From Theristus sp. LFF4_11 (Eukaryota; Nematoda; Chromadorea; Monhysterida; Xyalidae): a stretch of 64,000 bases of DNA. The stretch spans positions 1 to 64,000 of the forward strand of contig JASANC010004066.1 of NCBI GenBank assembly GCA_030248135.1. The letters are read 5' to 3'. Positions 21,774 through 32,913 of the stretch are shown here, piece after piece (within the stretch, counting starts at the first letter, position 1; each line of letters opens with the position of its first letter). Position numbers and translations under genes: made by a program. A model generated the notes under the pieces. The model saw only the letters and a program-made list of their open reading frames with translations, made no database searches and was not told the origin of the DNA.

Positions 21774-24700
21774 CCAAACTGTAAATCATGCAATCAACTT
21801 GTGTATTGGCTGCTTCTGAATTTTAATTTCACTGATTAGTTCAATCGGCTCGTTACAGCTATGCCAGATTCAAGCTCCGTAAAATCCCAAATTGCATGTT
21901 TGGCTGTATGACAAAAGCGTGAATCTCGAAAAACCAACCGACTATCCTAAAAAGGTTGCCGAACGTGTGGCCAACAACGTAAACTAGATAAACCAATATG
22001 TAGCGCATGATGTCGCCTTTTATCCGGTCTACTTTTCCCTCTTGGTATCTAAAAAAGCATCTAAATATCAAAGTGTTAAACTTCAAAATCACCATTTAGT
22101 AAAAATTTAGTCACCATTCATTAAAATTTTAATTTTGTGAAACAAAATACACAAAAAACTAGCGCATACTGTTGAGTTTTGTTATAGAAAGCTAAGTGTT
22201 AAAAAATATTATAATTGTTAACCGTTCGGCAAAAAAAAATTTGCGAAAGTTCGCAAGTGCATATTGGAATTGTAGTTGTTGATCGATGTTAAAAATGTCG
22301 GCATGATTAAAGAAGTGTTCAAACAATGAATGGATGCTGATGAAAGTGAACTGTCACGTGAAATTAAGGGTTCATTGAATGAGATTAAAAACAATGCAAT
22401 TAATTGGAGATTTTGTCGGCGAAACTAGTCTATTACCTGTGCGTAAAAAATGCAATATTTATTGGTCTAATACAGAAACACGATCAGTGAGAACGTTGCA
22501 AAAACATGGATTCTGGCAAACATTTCAGTTTATCAAGCATGAAATCTGTTGTGATCGAGTTTCAACTTCAAAACAGCTAAACTGACTCGTAGTTCCAATG
22601 TGCCAACGGACATGCAACACGACATTGACGAATCTGGTGTACACGACGTTTTCAAGCAGATTTCCATGAAAGATAAAATGATAAAAATAACAAAAGAAAA
22701 CAATCATACCAGTATTGATTGTAAAGCGATTTCATGGCGGACGAAAACGAAGTGCATATCAAAATACGCAGTCCTGTACAGTGGACTGGACGGTCACACG
22801 TGAATGCATGAATAACCAGTGATGAGAAAAAAGGTGTGAGAGACACGGCGAGAGTGAAAGTGAAACAACGATCTAGGAAACTTTTAAACAAAACACACCC
22901 GCAAAAAACGATACAAAATCGCGTTGGTCATTTACACTATTAGTCGGTGATAAAAAACGCTGAACAATTTGTTTTAAAATTGTCACCGCCGGCTCCCGCT
23001 GTGTTTATCTTCTCTGTGCGTTCAAAACGCGTGGAAGTGATTTGCTGGCGCTGAATGATTGTTTAAAAAACTAATAATGCGGCAACATTTTATACATGGG
23101 CAGTATTTCCACACTATTGTACATTGGTTCAGATCGATGGAAAAGAAAGTACACACGGATATCAATGGGTTTTTACCAAATTTATCGAAGCCTGATTAAA
23201 AAAATTTATAAAACAATTTGCGAGGAAGGATTTTGAAAGTGGGTAAGTTACGCTGAAAAATTTGGTTGGCTTTGATCCAAACAAATAAGAACTGCTGGAA
23301 TAAAACTGAAATAAAACTATTCAACAACATGTCATGTTTTTATTCAAACGTAGCCGAAAAAGATGCACGTGGTGTGGTTGTGAGTGGTTATTGCTTTTCT
23401 TTCAATAGTTTATGGGAGTACACGACAAAATCCTCTGATTTTGACTACGAAATTGTGAATTATACTTTGAAACAATTGTCATCCGTCGTAATAAAAACTT
23501 TGATCCACGTTTTCACCCACGACCTTTCATTTTGCACCGCGTTTCTTAAGAACTTTGCAGAAATGTAGCGGTTTTGTTCATAAAACTGCGTTAAAAATTG
23601 GTTTGGTACACTACTGTTGAATAGAAATAAAAGCGAACGGGCATAAAAACATTGAAAATTTACAATTTGTGCTTTGACAATGCATGTGGTGTTTATTCCT
23701 GAGTTTCTCTGTGTTTACGATGTGAAGAACAGACGTCAGTTAAAAAAACAGAATGCAACGGCTTGCGTCAACAGATTTTGTGGTAGTTTTTTAAACAATT
23801 TGCGGATTTTCCTTCTTTGCACTGCACTTTCAATGTGTACATGAAATGCAAATTATTTGTGTAATTCAATTCTTAAAATAGGGTAAAAAGTGAGATTTTT
23901 AAAACGTTAACCGTCGGAAACATGTACAGTTCGTAAACTTATACCGATTTTCAAAACAGTTATACGACAGGGTGCGCGACAAAAACTTATTTCATGCACA
24001 GCATCAATTTACCACAATGAGCATAAAATTTATTTAAAAATCATATTTAGTTTTTTTGCATGGTAAGTATCTTTGAAAAACGTCATTTCAGATTAAGAAA
24101 TTTGAATTATTTTTAATTTCAACAATTCACAGACAAGAAATGAATAAAAAAAGGTGATGCGCGTAAAAGAAAACAGGAAGATAAAAACAAAAACAAAAAC
24201 AGAAATACAAATTTGTGAAGTGCAATTGATTTCTATTGTCTGCAATTGATGTAGGACCATTTGTCGTCACTAAAAATCGAAACCACAAAAACAAATTTGA
24301 CGCAAAACACAAACTCACATTCACACATTCACAAACTGCTTGCGCATGATGCAAGCGAAAAAAAATTTTATATGTAAAGTTTTGTAAAATTAAAAACAAA
24401 TGCGCAACATCATCAAACTGAAAACTTTCGAACTGAAAACACAGGAAGCATCTCAGCCATCAATTGTGAGCCTGAGGCGCATTCCAGAGATATTTTACGG
24501 GAAAAAAATTGTAAATGATCACTGCAAAAACTGTCTGATGGTTATTTTGAAATTGAAAAAGAAAATCGAATGTCGATATATCCATCACAGTGTTAAAAAT
24601 GGTATACATTGTATCGGTGATGGATATGGATGCGCTCAATTGAAATTATGTTAAAATATTGACATAAACGGCAGTTTTATTGTTATTAATCAATAACACC

Positions 24701-26734
24701 ATTACATTAGTTTTACATAACTGTTCGCTGGTTGGCGGATGGTAGTTTCCAATGTGAAATACAAGAAAACAGATTGAGCTTCATCAAAATTTCAAGGAAA
24801 TGCGCTGATTTCATAAAGTGCGCGCGCGTATGCAAAAAATATCTGAGATGGTAGTTTGTAAACATTCATTTTCATGGCACAACTCACTAACATGCTTCGT
24901 GCGCGTGTATTGTTTAATGTAATGCAAAAAAATATGTTGAGGCTGGACTGAAAGGATCAGTGGCTTAAAAAAATCAAGACAATAAAAAATGTATTTGTCT
25001 ACCGCGCAAGTGCTCTGACAAATTTCAGAAAACGAAAATGAATCAGAAATATGAGATAAGTTTCACGTGGTCTGCAACGTGTTCGATTCGAAGTGTGTTT
25101 CTTGTTTGCGCAGGCTTCACGGCCTAGTTGATTCTGTGGACGCTGTTGCATTTGGCAAACTCGAATACCAATATTCAGATCTGAAAAAACTTCGGCGTGA
25201 CTTCATTGCAGAGTATACTGTTTGCCAGAAAACCTCGCTTGTTATAAAAGAAAAATAATCAGACAAATCACTCCATTAAAAACGTTCAGATGCTCTCAGA
25301 TTCAAGCAGATAATAAAGACAACCATGAGCTTCGTCGTTGACCAACATTAGCAAGTAATATCTACACTCAGGTACATGTACGTAATATACCGTAATTATC
25401 TATATTTGAACAATCTAAAGTCTGAAATTTCTGGAAAACTTCTAAAAATTCTGTAATAATATAATCAAATGCTTATGCGAGTCATTGAACAACCGTTACA
25501 CATTTTGCTACCACATCTAAAACGGAATCATTCAAATCTGACTCAGTTCACTTTTTTTGCATATTGTCGAATGTCAAAGTCAAATGCGCAACCGTCAGTG
25601 CAAGAAGTGCATCGACGAGAATTCGTTTCACACTACACATGCATGTGCCAATCTTCGTGACATCTGTGTTTTTCATTTCACCATCTTTTTAAAAACATGA
25701 CTTTCATGGTCCTTCTTTAAACGCACATTATATTTTTCTTTTTTATCCAACACGAAAATGTTAAATGCCGTATCACAAAGTATCTACGTGCTTCCATAGT
25801 GAAAAAATGTGGATTTTTAAATAAAACTCTAGTTTCCATTGTTATTGTTACATGATGAAACGATGAAACGTGCATGGTGTGTTGCGTAATTCTCGTTTTT
25901 CTCAATAATCTCAATTTGCCCCGATCTCTTGTGCAGTTATTGATGTGCTGAAATTCAGAATGTTGAGAAAAGGACTTAACAACAAAGTACTGTTTTTTCG
26001 GCAGAGGTCGAAAACTGCACTGCAGTTATCTTAGACTTACAAGCTCACAGTTGAATTTAGAGTGATAAAAAACAATGAAAAGTAAACGAATGCTTGGCTG
26101 CGAATGCTTGGGAATCAGAAATAAAGCACTGCAATCATATTAAACTCAATATATCAGATATTTGATAAATAAACTCCTTTGTTAGTTCTGTATGTCAACA
26201 AAGACTATCGATGCAATCACTCAGAAGAACACGCAACTGGAAGTGGAAGCTCCGATGTATTGCAAAAGAAAGAGTTTTCAGTTTCTAGTATCAGTTCTGA
26301 TACAAACGCAGTAGTTTTAAAACAATGGTTTGAAAATATTATTGTATAATCACAGAACACTGAGAAACGTTTGCGTCATCTTGCTTTGTGTCACGTTCAT
26401 TCAAACTTTTCTTCGTCCCTTGCTACTGCAGCGTTGTACAACAGTTGATCGTTGGCAAACATTTTCAGAATCAGTGACATCAGGTGCGGATGCTCCGCTA
26501 GAACTTCGGTGACTCTGAAAGGGAACATTTGGTGGTTTTATGAATGGGAAGACGAAGAACACATTTATTAATCGTTCTACGTCCACCAAAAAATTCAAAG
26601 TTTTGACTTCGTCGAAATCCCACCCCATTTATAAGGTCCGAAATTCCCATTCTTCGTTTTATAAAGACCTCCTCCCACTTATGAAGTTGTCACACAAAAC
26701 TCCACTTTCTTCAGAATTTTTTGAGTTTACAAAT
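21774..26734. other. AT-rich 5-kb stretch, no gene supported
   Basis: Open frames exist but are short, AT-driven and without family motifs. The least unlikely is 25055-25258 (plus), with CNVFDSKCVSCLRRLHG followed by a charged helix. Another Cys-bearing frame is at 24520-24654. Neither has a convincing acceptor and donor pair, so I do not call them. No repeat from the other families is obvious here. Confidence 0.4.
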
Positions 26735-28107
26735 TTATATAAGGAGGCCTTCTTTTGAAGACTTTGCGCTACATAAACAGCTTGCAACGATTGACAACAA
26801 GTCGGTGTTGTTGTACCTGCTGGCAAGATGCCTCGTGGCGTGGAACGTGCCAGAGCGAAGGAACCCGTTGCGCATGTTTACGCCCCATCCAGAGTCCAGG
26901 AGTTGTGGATCCACTGCCAGTCTTCTCAACGCAGCGGCGTATCGTTGCGGCTGTTCGAACGGCAACAGCTCAAGGGACGATGGATTCTGAATGATGGAGA
27001 TGATCTTTGAAAGGTGATTCAATTCAGGATGACACTCACATCTGACATCAGTTTGGTCTCGATTCGCCTGTGCGAACTGCTCGCTATACCTATTCTTGAA
27101 AAAAGGTTGCACACATGTATTCCAATGTTTTCCACCGATTCAGAGTGCTGCCTGAAAATAAACGAACATCTCTCTCTCTCTCTCTCTCTCACCCGTTCCA
27201 TCTTCTGCTCGAGATCACAATGACAGCTTTGCGGCAGCACATGGATCACCAGCCACCACTGTGTGATTGTGTACATTTGCGGTTGCGACTCCAGCGAGGA
27301 CAGTGCTCTTGCAAGGCGCGTTGTGAAACAACAAAAGTCAGTTGGCGCACAGCCAAAACAGCGGTTGCTGTCGACCAATTGACTCAGGAACAATACCTGC
27401 GCACATTAAGAAGAAAACGATGAAATTTCACTCGCGCACGACGACCAGACAAATCATATTGGTATTGGTGTGCATTCCACTGTATTCGTAAATAACGTGT
27501 ATTACGTGTATGCATATGTGTGTTCAAAGTATTACTTTCCAACCTTGTTATCGACACAGATAAACAGCCATGATGATATGAAACGTGCCACCGGCTCGCG
27601 AATAACAGCAAGCACATGGTCATCCTCTCCAACAGGCTCTTGATTTGTCATCGGGCTGTACAATTTTAAATTATTGATTTTTTGTTTTCAAAACAGGTGT
27701 AACAGACAAATTCAATAAAATACAGTACCAAAAAGCTGGCTGTTGTTTCTCAAAAAGAAATCTTGAGGAGAAGCATTGCTCGGTTTGGTCAAAAAACAAA
27801 AAAGAGAATCAATACAATCTTGGGTGCTTCACTTGTAGTCACACCCGATGTAGTACGGAACAAACATCGGAAAAATGTTCGACTGGCGATTGTTGAGATT
27901 GACCCCGCTTTGATACCAGCTGTGCAACTCGCGTCGACAGAACAGGTGCTCGGTGATCAGGTGCAAATTCTTACGAATCGGGCAAAGGTACGCCTTTTGA
28001 TTTGCGTTTGGCGCGCTTTGAGACTGTGAGCGTTTGGAAGATGACGTTGAAGATAGCGTATTGACAAACTGCGTACTATCTTTATCTGTTATGGCCAAAT
28101 TTTGCAA
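26735..28107 (-). CDS. Carbohydrate sulfotransferase (Sulfotransfer_2, nematode CHST type)
   Basis: The exons in order are: about 27905-28107, with KAYLCPIRKNLHLITEHLFC, the position of the 5'-PAPS-binding loop; about 27546-27640, with VLAVIREPVARFISSWLF, the 3'-phosphate-binding R-P-R-F-S pattern; 27193 to about 27370, with CFGCAPTDFCCF and LPQSCHCDL; about 27019-27112, ending before gtgagt; and about 26735-27004, with GTFHATRHLA. This order is that of Golgi enzymes that move sulfate from PAPS to glycan chains such as chondroitin. The usual Lys of the PAPS loop is present (RKN). The donor after exon 3 is part of a GA microsatellite. The N-terminal membrane anchor was not found here; an upstream exon could supply it. 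Exon ends given as 'about' are uncertain. Confidence 0.75.
27172..27191. repeat. CT/GA microsatellite at a splice donor
   Basis: Ten CT units on the plus strand read as gtgagagagaga at the start of an intron in the sulfotransferase gene. The donor GT lies at the edge of the array, so array length changes are next to the splice site. Confidence 0.8.
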
Positions 28108-28183
28108 AGTACATGTACATGTACACCTTCAATCTTAAGTTGAATCTTGACACACTTTAACCTGCAGGCTGCAGGCAGACCAC

Positions 28184-28391
28184 TAAGACCCGTTCATACA
28201 GACGTATGCTGACGTACGTTGACGTACGTCAAAGGCACGTCTCCATAAACAGCAATATGCAACAACACAGACCTAACGTACCGTGACGTGCCGTACATGC
28301 ATACGTCTGCTTGAACGGCAGTATGCGATAACACGGACCTAAAGTGACGTGACGTGCCGTATTCGCATACGTTTGTATGAACGGGCCTTTA
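28184..28391. mobile_element. Foldback MITE with tandem internal units
   Basis: The left end taagacccgttcatacagac pairs with the right end gtttgtatgaacgggccttta. Inside, two direct units share gacctaa, gtgacgtgccgta and gcatacgt words. Several palindromic acgt words (tgacgtacgttgacgtacgtc) give extra self-pairing. No coding sequence. It lies between the sulfotransferase exon and MITE H. Confidence 0.75.
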
Positions 28392-28402
28392 GACGTTTAC
28401 GC

Positions 28403-28569
28403 ACAGTCAAACTTTAAATTATAGACAATCAGCTGATTGGTTGTTGATCACGTGATGCATGGTTTCTGTGCAGAAATTGCTGTGGGTCGGCGTTTGGTTT
28501 CTACAGAAAGCATGTATCACGTGATCACCCACCAATCAGCTGATTGCCTATAATTTAGAGTTTGACTGT
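28403..28569. mobile_element. MITE H, complete palindromic copy
   Basis: The ends are acagtcaaac and gtttgactgt. The arms contain ccaatcagctgattg words and the pair gatcacgtgatgcatgg / catgtatcacgtgatc around a short centre. Other copies: 31425-32000 (split), 33944-34090 plus a few bases at 34862, and 54503-54663. Confidence 0.85.
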
Positions 28570-28701
28570 ATGTCACTTCAAGATTTTTAAATGTTTAAAA
28601 ACAACTTTGTGACTTATGGAATGTATATATACACACAATCAGCTTGAATTCACAGTTGAAACATGCAGGTTACAGAGTGCCTTGAATTCAACGTTTTCCA
28701 G

Positions 28702-29142
28702 TTAAACCTTTTCATCGGAATCAGTTTGTGCCAAAGTCAGTTTAATCGGACCAACTTTTTGAATGGCGCGCAACGAGGTTGGATGATGCATGAAGTTGAG
28801 CGCAGGCAACGGTGGGTCACCATCGACCATCGAAGGCATGATCGCACTGAATCGTTCACAATCGTAGTTCGTTGACAGCAGATTCGCCCAAACACTCGTG
28901 TTCAACAGAGGCTCGTCAAAGGTGCACTCGACTTGGATGTAGTCACGAGCTTGCGTGCTGAACACGTAGAAGCTCGTGAAAAACGCCCACACTGGCAGGT
29001 TCACAAGCAACAGCACGTTCAGACCGTGATGTGCGCGCACTTGTACCCACAATGACTCACTGGCCAACTTGTTACCCGGTTGGCCACAAACGATTCTCTT
29101 TTTATTATTGGTGCCATTTGGTAGCGTTTTCAATTGGCACAT
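28702..29142 (-). CDS. Membrane-protein exon, possibly Oxa1/COX18-like insertase
   Basis: The frame contains WVQVRAHHGLNVLLLVNLPV followed by WAFFTSFYVFS, one hydrophobic span, then a polar stretch with NTSVWANLL. The order 'short basic helix, hydrophobic segment with LP-W, S/A-rich end, then a W-x-x-L segment' resembles the Oxa1/COX18 mitochondrial insertase, which helps place cytochrome oxidase subunits in the inner membrane. The resemblance is weak and not aligned. An alternative is the N-terminal membrane anchor exon of the sulfotransferase downstream on the same strand. A donor may be present at aaaaggtttaac. Confidence 0.3.
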   Translation of the reverse strand: MCQLKTLPNGTNNKKRIVCGQPGNKLASESLWVQVRAHHGLNVLLLVNLPVWAFFTSFYVFSTQARDYIQVECTFDEPLLNTSVWANLLSTNYDCERFSAIMPSMVDGDPPLPALNFMHHPTSLRAIQKVGPIKLTLAQTDSDEKV

Positions 29143-31029
29143 TTTTATTAGATTTGAGTCGAAGGAACGCGAATTGAAATAACAAAGCGTTCACAACAGA
29201 ATTGTGTTGATGTAAAATTGAGCAGAGAAAAAAGGATCTTTATTGATAATAGATAGATAGATGGTGAGGATATACGAAAAGTTGATGCAAGTAATACGAA
29301 GTCCAATCCAAAGGGTTGTCCTTGAACGACCTCTTGTGGTCAAGTTGCATGTTGACTTGTTACAGTATTGCTTGACCGTTCTTTTAATATTATACACCAA
29401 GGGGTTTATAGTGCACATGCAGTTGAGCTTAATCCTTTTATCAGAGCGACTGTGTAGTTTTATGAATCAACAAACCATGCGGAACTTTGAATAGTGAAAA
29501 GAACGAATGTACAATTCTTTTGGTTGAATCAAACACACCCACATTTGTACGTGGCTAAACGTGTTTTCTTGCAATTCTCATCCCGGGTCAGTGTTGTTAA
29601 ATTAGTTTATTCACGAACACCGAAAGAAAACGCACGTATCAGATGGCCAAATACTCATTGAAAATGAAAAGATAACGAACGGCTTTCGGGAAATAAATAC
29701 GTGAAGTATGGTCAAACAAACAAGGCGCCCCTTTTCTTCATAATCACGGTGAGATCGGTCTTAGACTAGGAGCTGTTGTTTTTCAAGAATAACAGGTCCC
29801 CATTGTTTGTGCAATAGGCAAAGAACGAACAGAATAGCAGGAACAACTAAATAAAAAACGTGATCAATTTGGTAAACGATTGAATTTCCTAAATTCGTTT
29901 TTCTTTCATTCATATTTCGCGCGCTCCTTGCAACCTGAAAACGGTGCCGTGTTTGCTCGGTTATACCGTACGAGACAGTGATACATCACACAATATAAAG
30001 ACAAGATCACACACAACCACATGACAAACAACATCGGCCGTTACCACGTACAGTAACAACAACAACAACAACAACAAAATGAATTTCTGTATACCACCAA
30101 GATTACAACGGTACAAAAGTGGCTCTGATAAAAGAACTGTTCCAAGCTGTTGAAATACTCTGAGCGTCAGTCAATCAATTTGCATTAATTTTTGTCCCAG
30201 GAACAACGAAGCACCTTCAAAATTACCATGGGACACAGTAACAACTTAACAATCATCAATCATGCAAAAAAACCAAAGCGCACTTTCAATAGGACGAACT
30301 TCAATGAGGCGGTTTTTTTTGCATGACCATGATCGAAATACTGATAGTATTAGTCTTTATCGTCCATCCCAATCCCACGCCTCCGTTACTTCTCCCCAAA
30401 TTTTACATGTTCCACAACCTTACAAAAAATCACAACTGAAGCACAAATCCTCTACACCACCAAGCAACAACAATCGACGAGTGAATCACCCACAACAGCT
30501 GACAAGTAAACTAGTAAACTCAAAATTTCCTCGATATACCCAAGACCCCAACAGTCACCGTGTTGTTTCACACAAAACATTCAGCCCTGATTCAGTGGCG
30601 CAGAACACAATTCTAAACAAAACACCTAACAACAGAGCGTCATGCACAAACAAAGTATATCTAACATCAATCAAATACGATATGACTGCGTGATTGCACA
30701 GTTGCTCCCCGAAAAAAACTCTTGAAGTAACGTCATCAAACCTCAATAATCGATACCACACCGGGCCGAAATGACGTCATGTGCTCTGCATTTGGCATGA
30801 TGTACCGTTTTTTCAGTTTGACTGATCATTGACAAAAATGCACCCGAAGGAAAGGATACGTGAACGGGTGAAGCAATCTGAGATTCCGGCATCTGCACAA
30901 AACAAACGGGCATTCCCAAAGCAAATACTGTCATTTCGCGCCATGCGGACACGTCTGAATGAACTTGTAACCCATGCGGTAATTTGGAAAAAACCAACAG
31001 TGGTTACAAATACACCACTAAAGTATCAT
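29143..31029. other. Intergenic stretch with repeat J copy 2 and AAC microsatellite
   Basis: At about 29700-29990 lies repeat J (gactaggagctgttg, then tttcgcgcgctccttgcaacc). At about 30055-30078 is an AAC microsatellite. A 143-codon Asn/Ser/Gln-rich frame at 30262-30693 (plus) is open, but it has low-complexity composition, no family motif and no splice context, so I do not call it as a gene. Confidence 0.5.
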
Positions 31030-31240
31030 CAATTTTGTAGGTTCTGCGACTGAAGGCGTTCGCAGACGTAGAAAGGAAACCAGTTTGCAGTTTCAATCCG
31101 TATGTGGCAATTCAAAGCTTCCAACGTGACCCCGCCCCTTTTAGGGGACTTTACCAATTTTGAAGTCCCGCGTCGTGCATGCAACTGCTTACCTATCTAT
31201 GCGCGCATTGATTCTCGGGAAAAAGTAAAAAGATAATACA
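31030..31240. mobile_element. MITE F, copy with uninterrupted E target site
   Basis: It contains ggttctgcgactgaaggcg, gcagacgtagaaaggaaacc, agtttcaatccgtatgtggc and ctgcttacctatctatgcgc. The last word is the empty equivalent of the place where MITE E entered the copy at 18783-19441. A further diverged F copy lies at about 32670-32870. Confidence 0.75.
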
Positions 31241-31424
31241 TTGAAGAGTGAACCCAGAAATCAAGATACAAACACAGCAACCGCACATCTACTAGCTCAA
31301 CGGTGTTACACCATAATTTGCAACGATGTGAATAAATGTGAAATGATTTTGAATGAAACAAAGTCGAATTCGAACTATGCTAGCTAGAACTCGAACAAGC
31401 CCAAAATACTTCCTGCATCACACT

Positions 31425-32000
31425 ACAGTCGAACTAAATTATAGAAAAGCCGCCGATTCGTTGGTGACTGCGGCATTGGGATGGAAAAAAACCGGTTTTT
31501 TATATTTTGTGAAAAGAAACCGGTTTCTTTTTACGGTTTTAAAACTATTTTAAAACACGACTTTTTCCAGATTCAAAATATTGCGCTGGATTTTGCCAAA
31601 CACACAATTGAGCAAGAAAAGCTGGCTAAAACCTGTTCTTGTCGGTTTTGTGAACAATCATGAACGGTGTTCTGGTCACAAACAGGCATCAGAACTCAAT
31701 AACACAATTGAGTGGTGGATTCGACGACTAAAAATTTAAATTGTTTCGACGACTGAAAATTCAGATTTTCTGTTGGTAAAAAAACCGGTTTTTTATTTTT
31801 GGCGTGAAAAGAAACAGCTAAAAAACCGTTTGTGAAAACGGTTCATGAAAAAAACGGTTTCTTTTCCGTGCCATCCCTACTGCGGCATGCATGCAAACCA
31901 AACTCCGCCCCACAGCAATGCCTGCACAGAAAGACAGAAAGCATGCATACCTTAATCACCAACAAATCAGCTGATTCCCTATAATTTAGAGTTCGGCTGT
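31425..32000. mobile_element. MITE H copy split by a hAT-type element
   Basis: The H ends acagtcgaac (left) and gttcggctgt (right) enclose the insertion at 31476-31879. Outside the insertion the text (gcatgcatgcaaaccaaact, ccaacaaatcagctgattcc) matches the H copies at 33944 and 54503. Confidence 0.8.
31476..31879. mobile_element. Short hAT-type non-autonomous element
   Basis: The ends are ttgggatgg and ccatcccta. They are flanked by a perfect 8-bp duplication, ctgcggca, at 31468-31475 and 31880-31887. Inside, aaccggttttttat and gaaaccggtttcttt words repeat in both directions near the ends. There is no transposase. An 8-bp duplication and TAGGGxTGG-like ends are typical of the hAT superfamily. 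Confidence 0.85.
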
Positions 32001-32474
32001 AACCAACTTTGCCAGTTGTACCCATGTGCACATAGAAAACGGTTGTTGCTCATGTATTGCTCTCTGTGGTGCAAAGTTTACTTGCAAAACGCACGCCGTG
32101 TAATAGCCATGATTTTGATGATGACGCACACCGACAGGATTCTCCGACGAACAAAGCAACGGTGCACAGGAAATAAAACGGCGTTTTTTCTCCCAACAGC
32201 ACCAAAATACGACAACCGAAAATGAAACAAAACCATGATTGTGCAAACATACGAGAGAAACAGCCAAAAATTCTACCAACGTACAAAATGTCACTGGAAA
32301 AAGTGACGCAGAACAAAACACACATGGGGACAAGACACTTGTTAAAGATGATGAAACAATCATGAAAAGAAAACGAGACAAGAGCGAATGAGATTCAGAA
32401 ACTTGCGGCGGCACATTGTTTTCGTCTAGTGTCGTTGTCATGCACAGCGGACTGCGTAGCCTTCTTTGAAACAA
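31986..32474 (-). CDS. Unrecognised hydrophobic ORF
   Basis: This 162-codon frame has several hydrophobic stretches (SRFLFMIVSSSLTSVLSPCV, CTLVEFLAVSLVC, FSVVVFWCCW). A second overlapping frame (32050-32325) is equally hydrophobic, which suggests that base composition is driving it. Its last codons overlap the end of MITE H. If real it would be a small membrane protein; I assign no family. Confidence 0.15.
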   Translation of the reverse strand: MFQRRLRSPLCMTTTLDENNVPPQVSESHSLLSRFLFMIVSSSLTSVLSPCVFCSASLFPVTFCTLVEFLAVSLVCLHNHGFVSFSVVVFWCCWEKKRRFISCAPLLCSSENPVGVRHHQNHGYYTACVLQVNFAPQRAIHEQQPFSMCTWVQLAKLVTAEL

Positions 32475-32913
32475 GCAGAATCAAGTAGATTTGAACCACG
32501 CGAAATATTTAGTCAGCAAATTGCAGAGTTCCTTTTTTGATCCATAAAATTGCATGACAGCGCGCGCATATAAACGAATACAGCTGGAAATCATAACATA
32601 ATAACGAATTGTGCACACTGTAAACAAACAAATTTTCAAAAAAATAGTCCAAAGAACCGATAGGTTACTTATTTCTGGTTTTGCGAGTCGATGCGCTTGA
32701 AGACGTGGAAGAGTAATTAGTTTCATGCTTGAAGCGGCCTAAGATTTTGCTAAGTTCTAAATCAGGGACTCGAACCATTTTCAATTTGGAAATCTCGCGT
32801 CAAGCATAAAACCGCTCTCGCGTCCATGTGCGTATTGAGACGGAGAACTATAAAAATAGGTTAATTGCGGGTTCATGATTTATCGTTCAAGCATTTAATC
32901 AACGAGAAGACTC

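Noticed and set aside
27115..27423. Plus-strand 102-codon frame
   Set aside because: Antisense to the sulfotransferase exon with the conserved Cys pattern, and its Ser-Leu run is the CT microsatellite.
30262..30693. 143-codon Asn/Ser/Gln-rich frame on the plus strand
   Set aside because: Low-complexity composition, no domain, no splice or start context; openness is explained by base composition.
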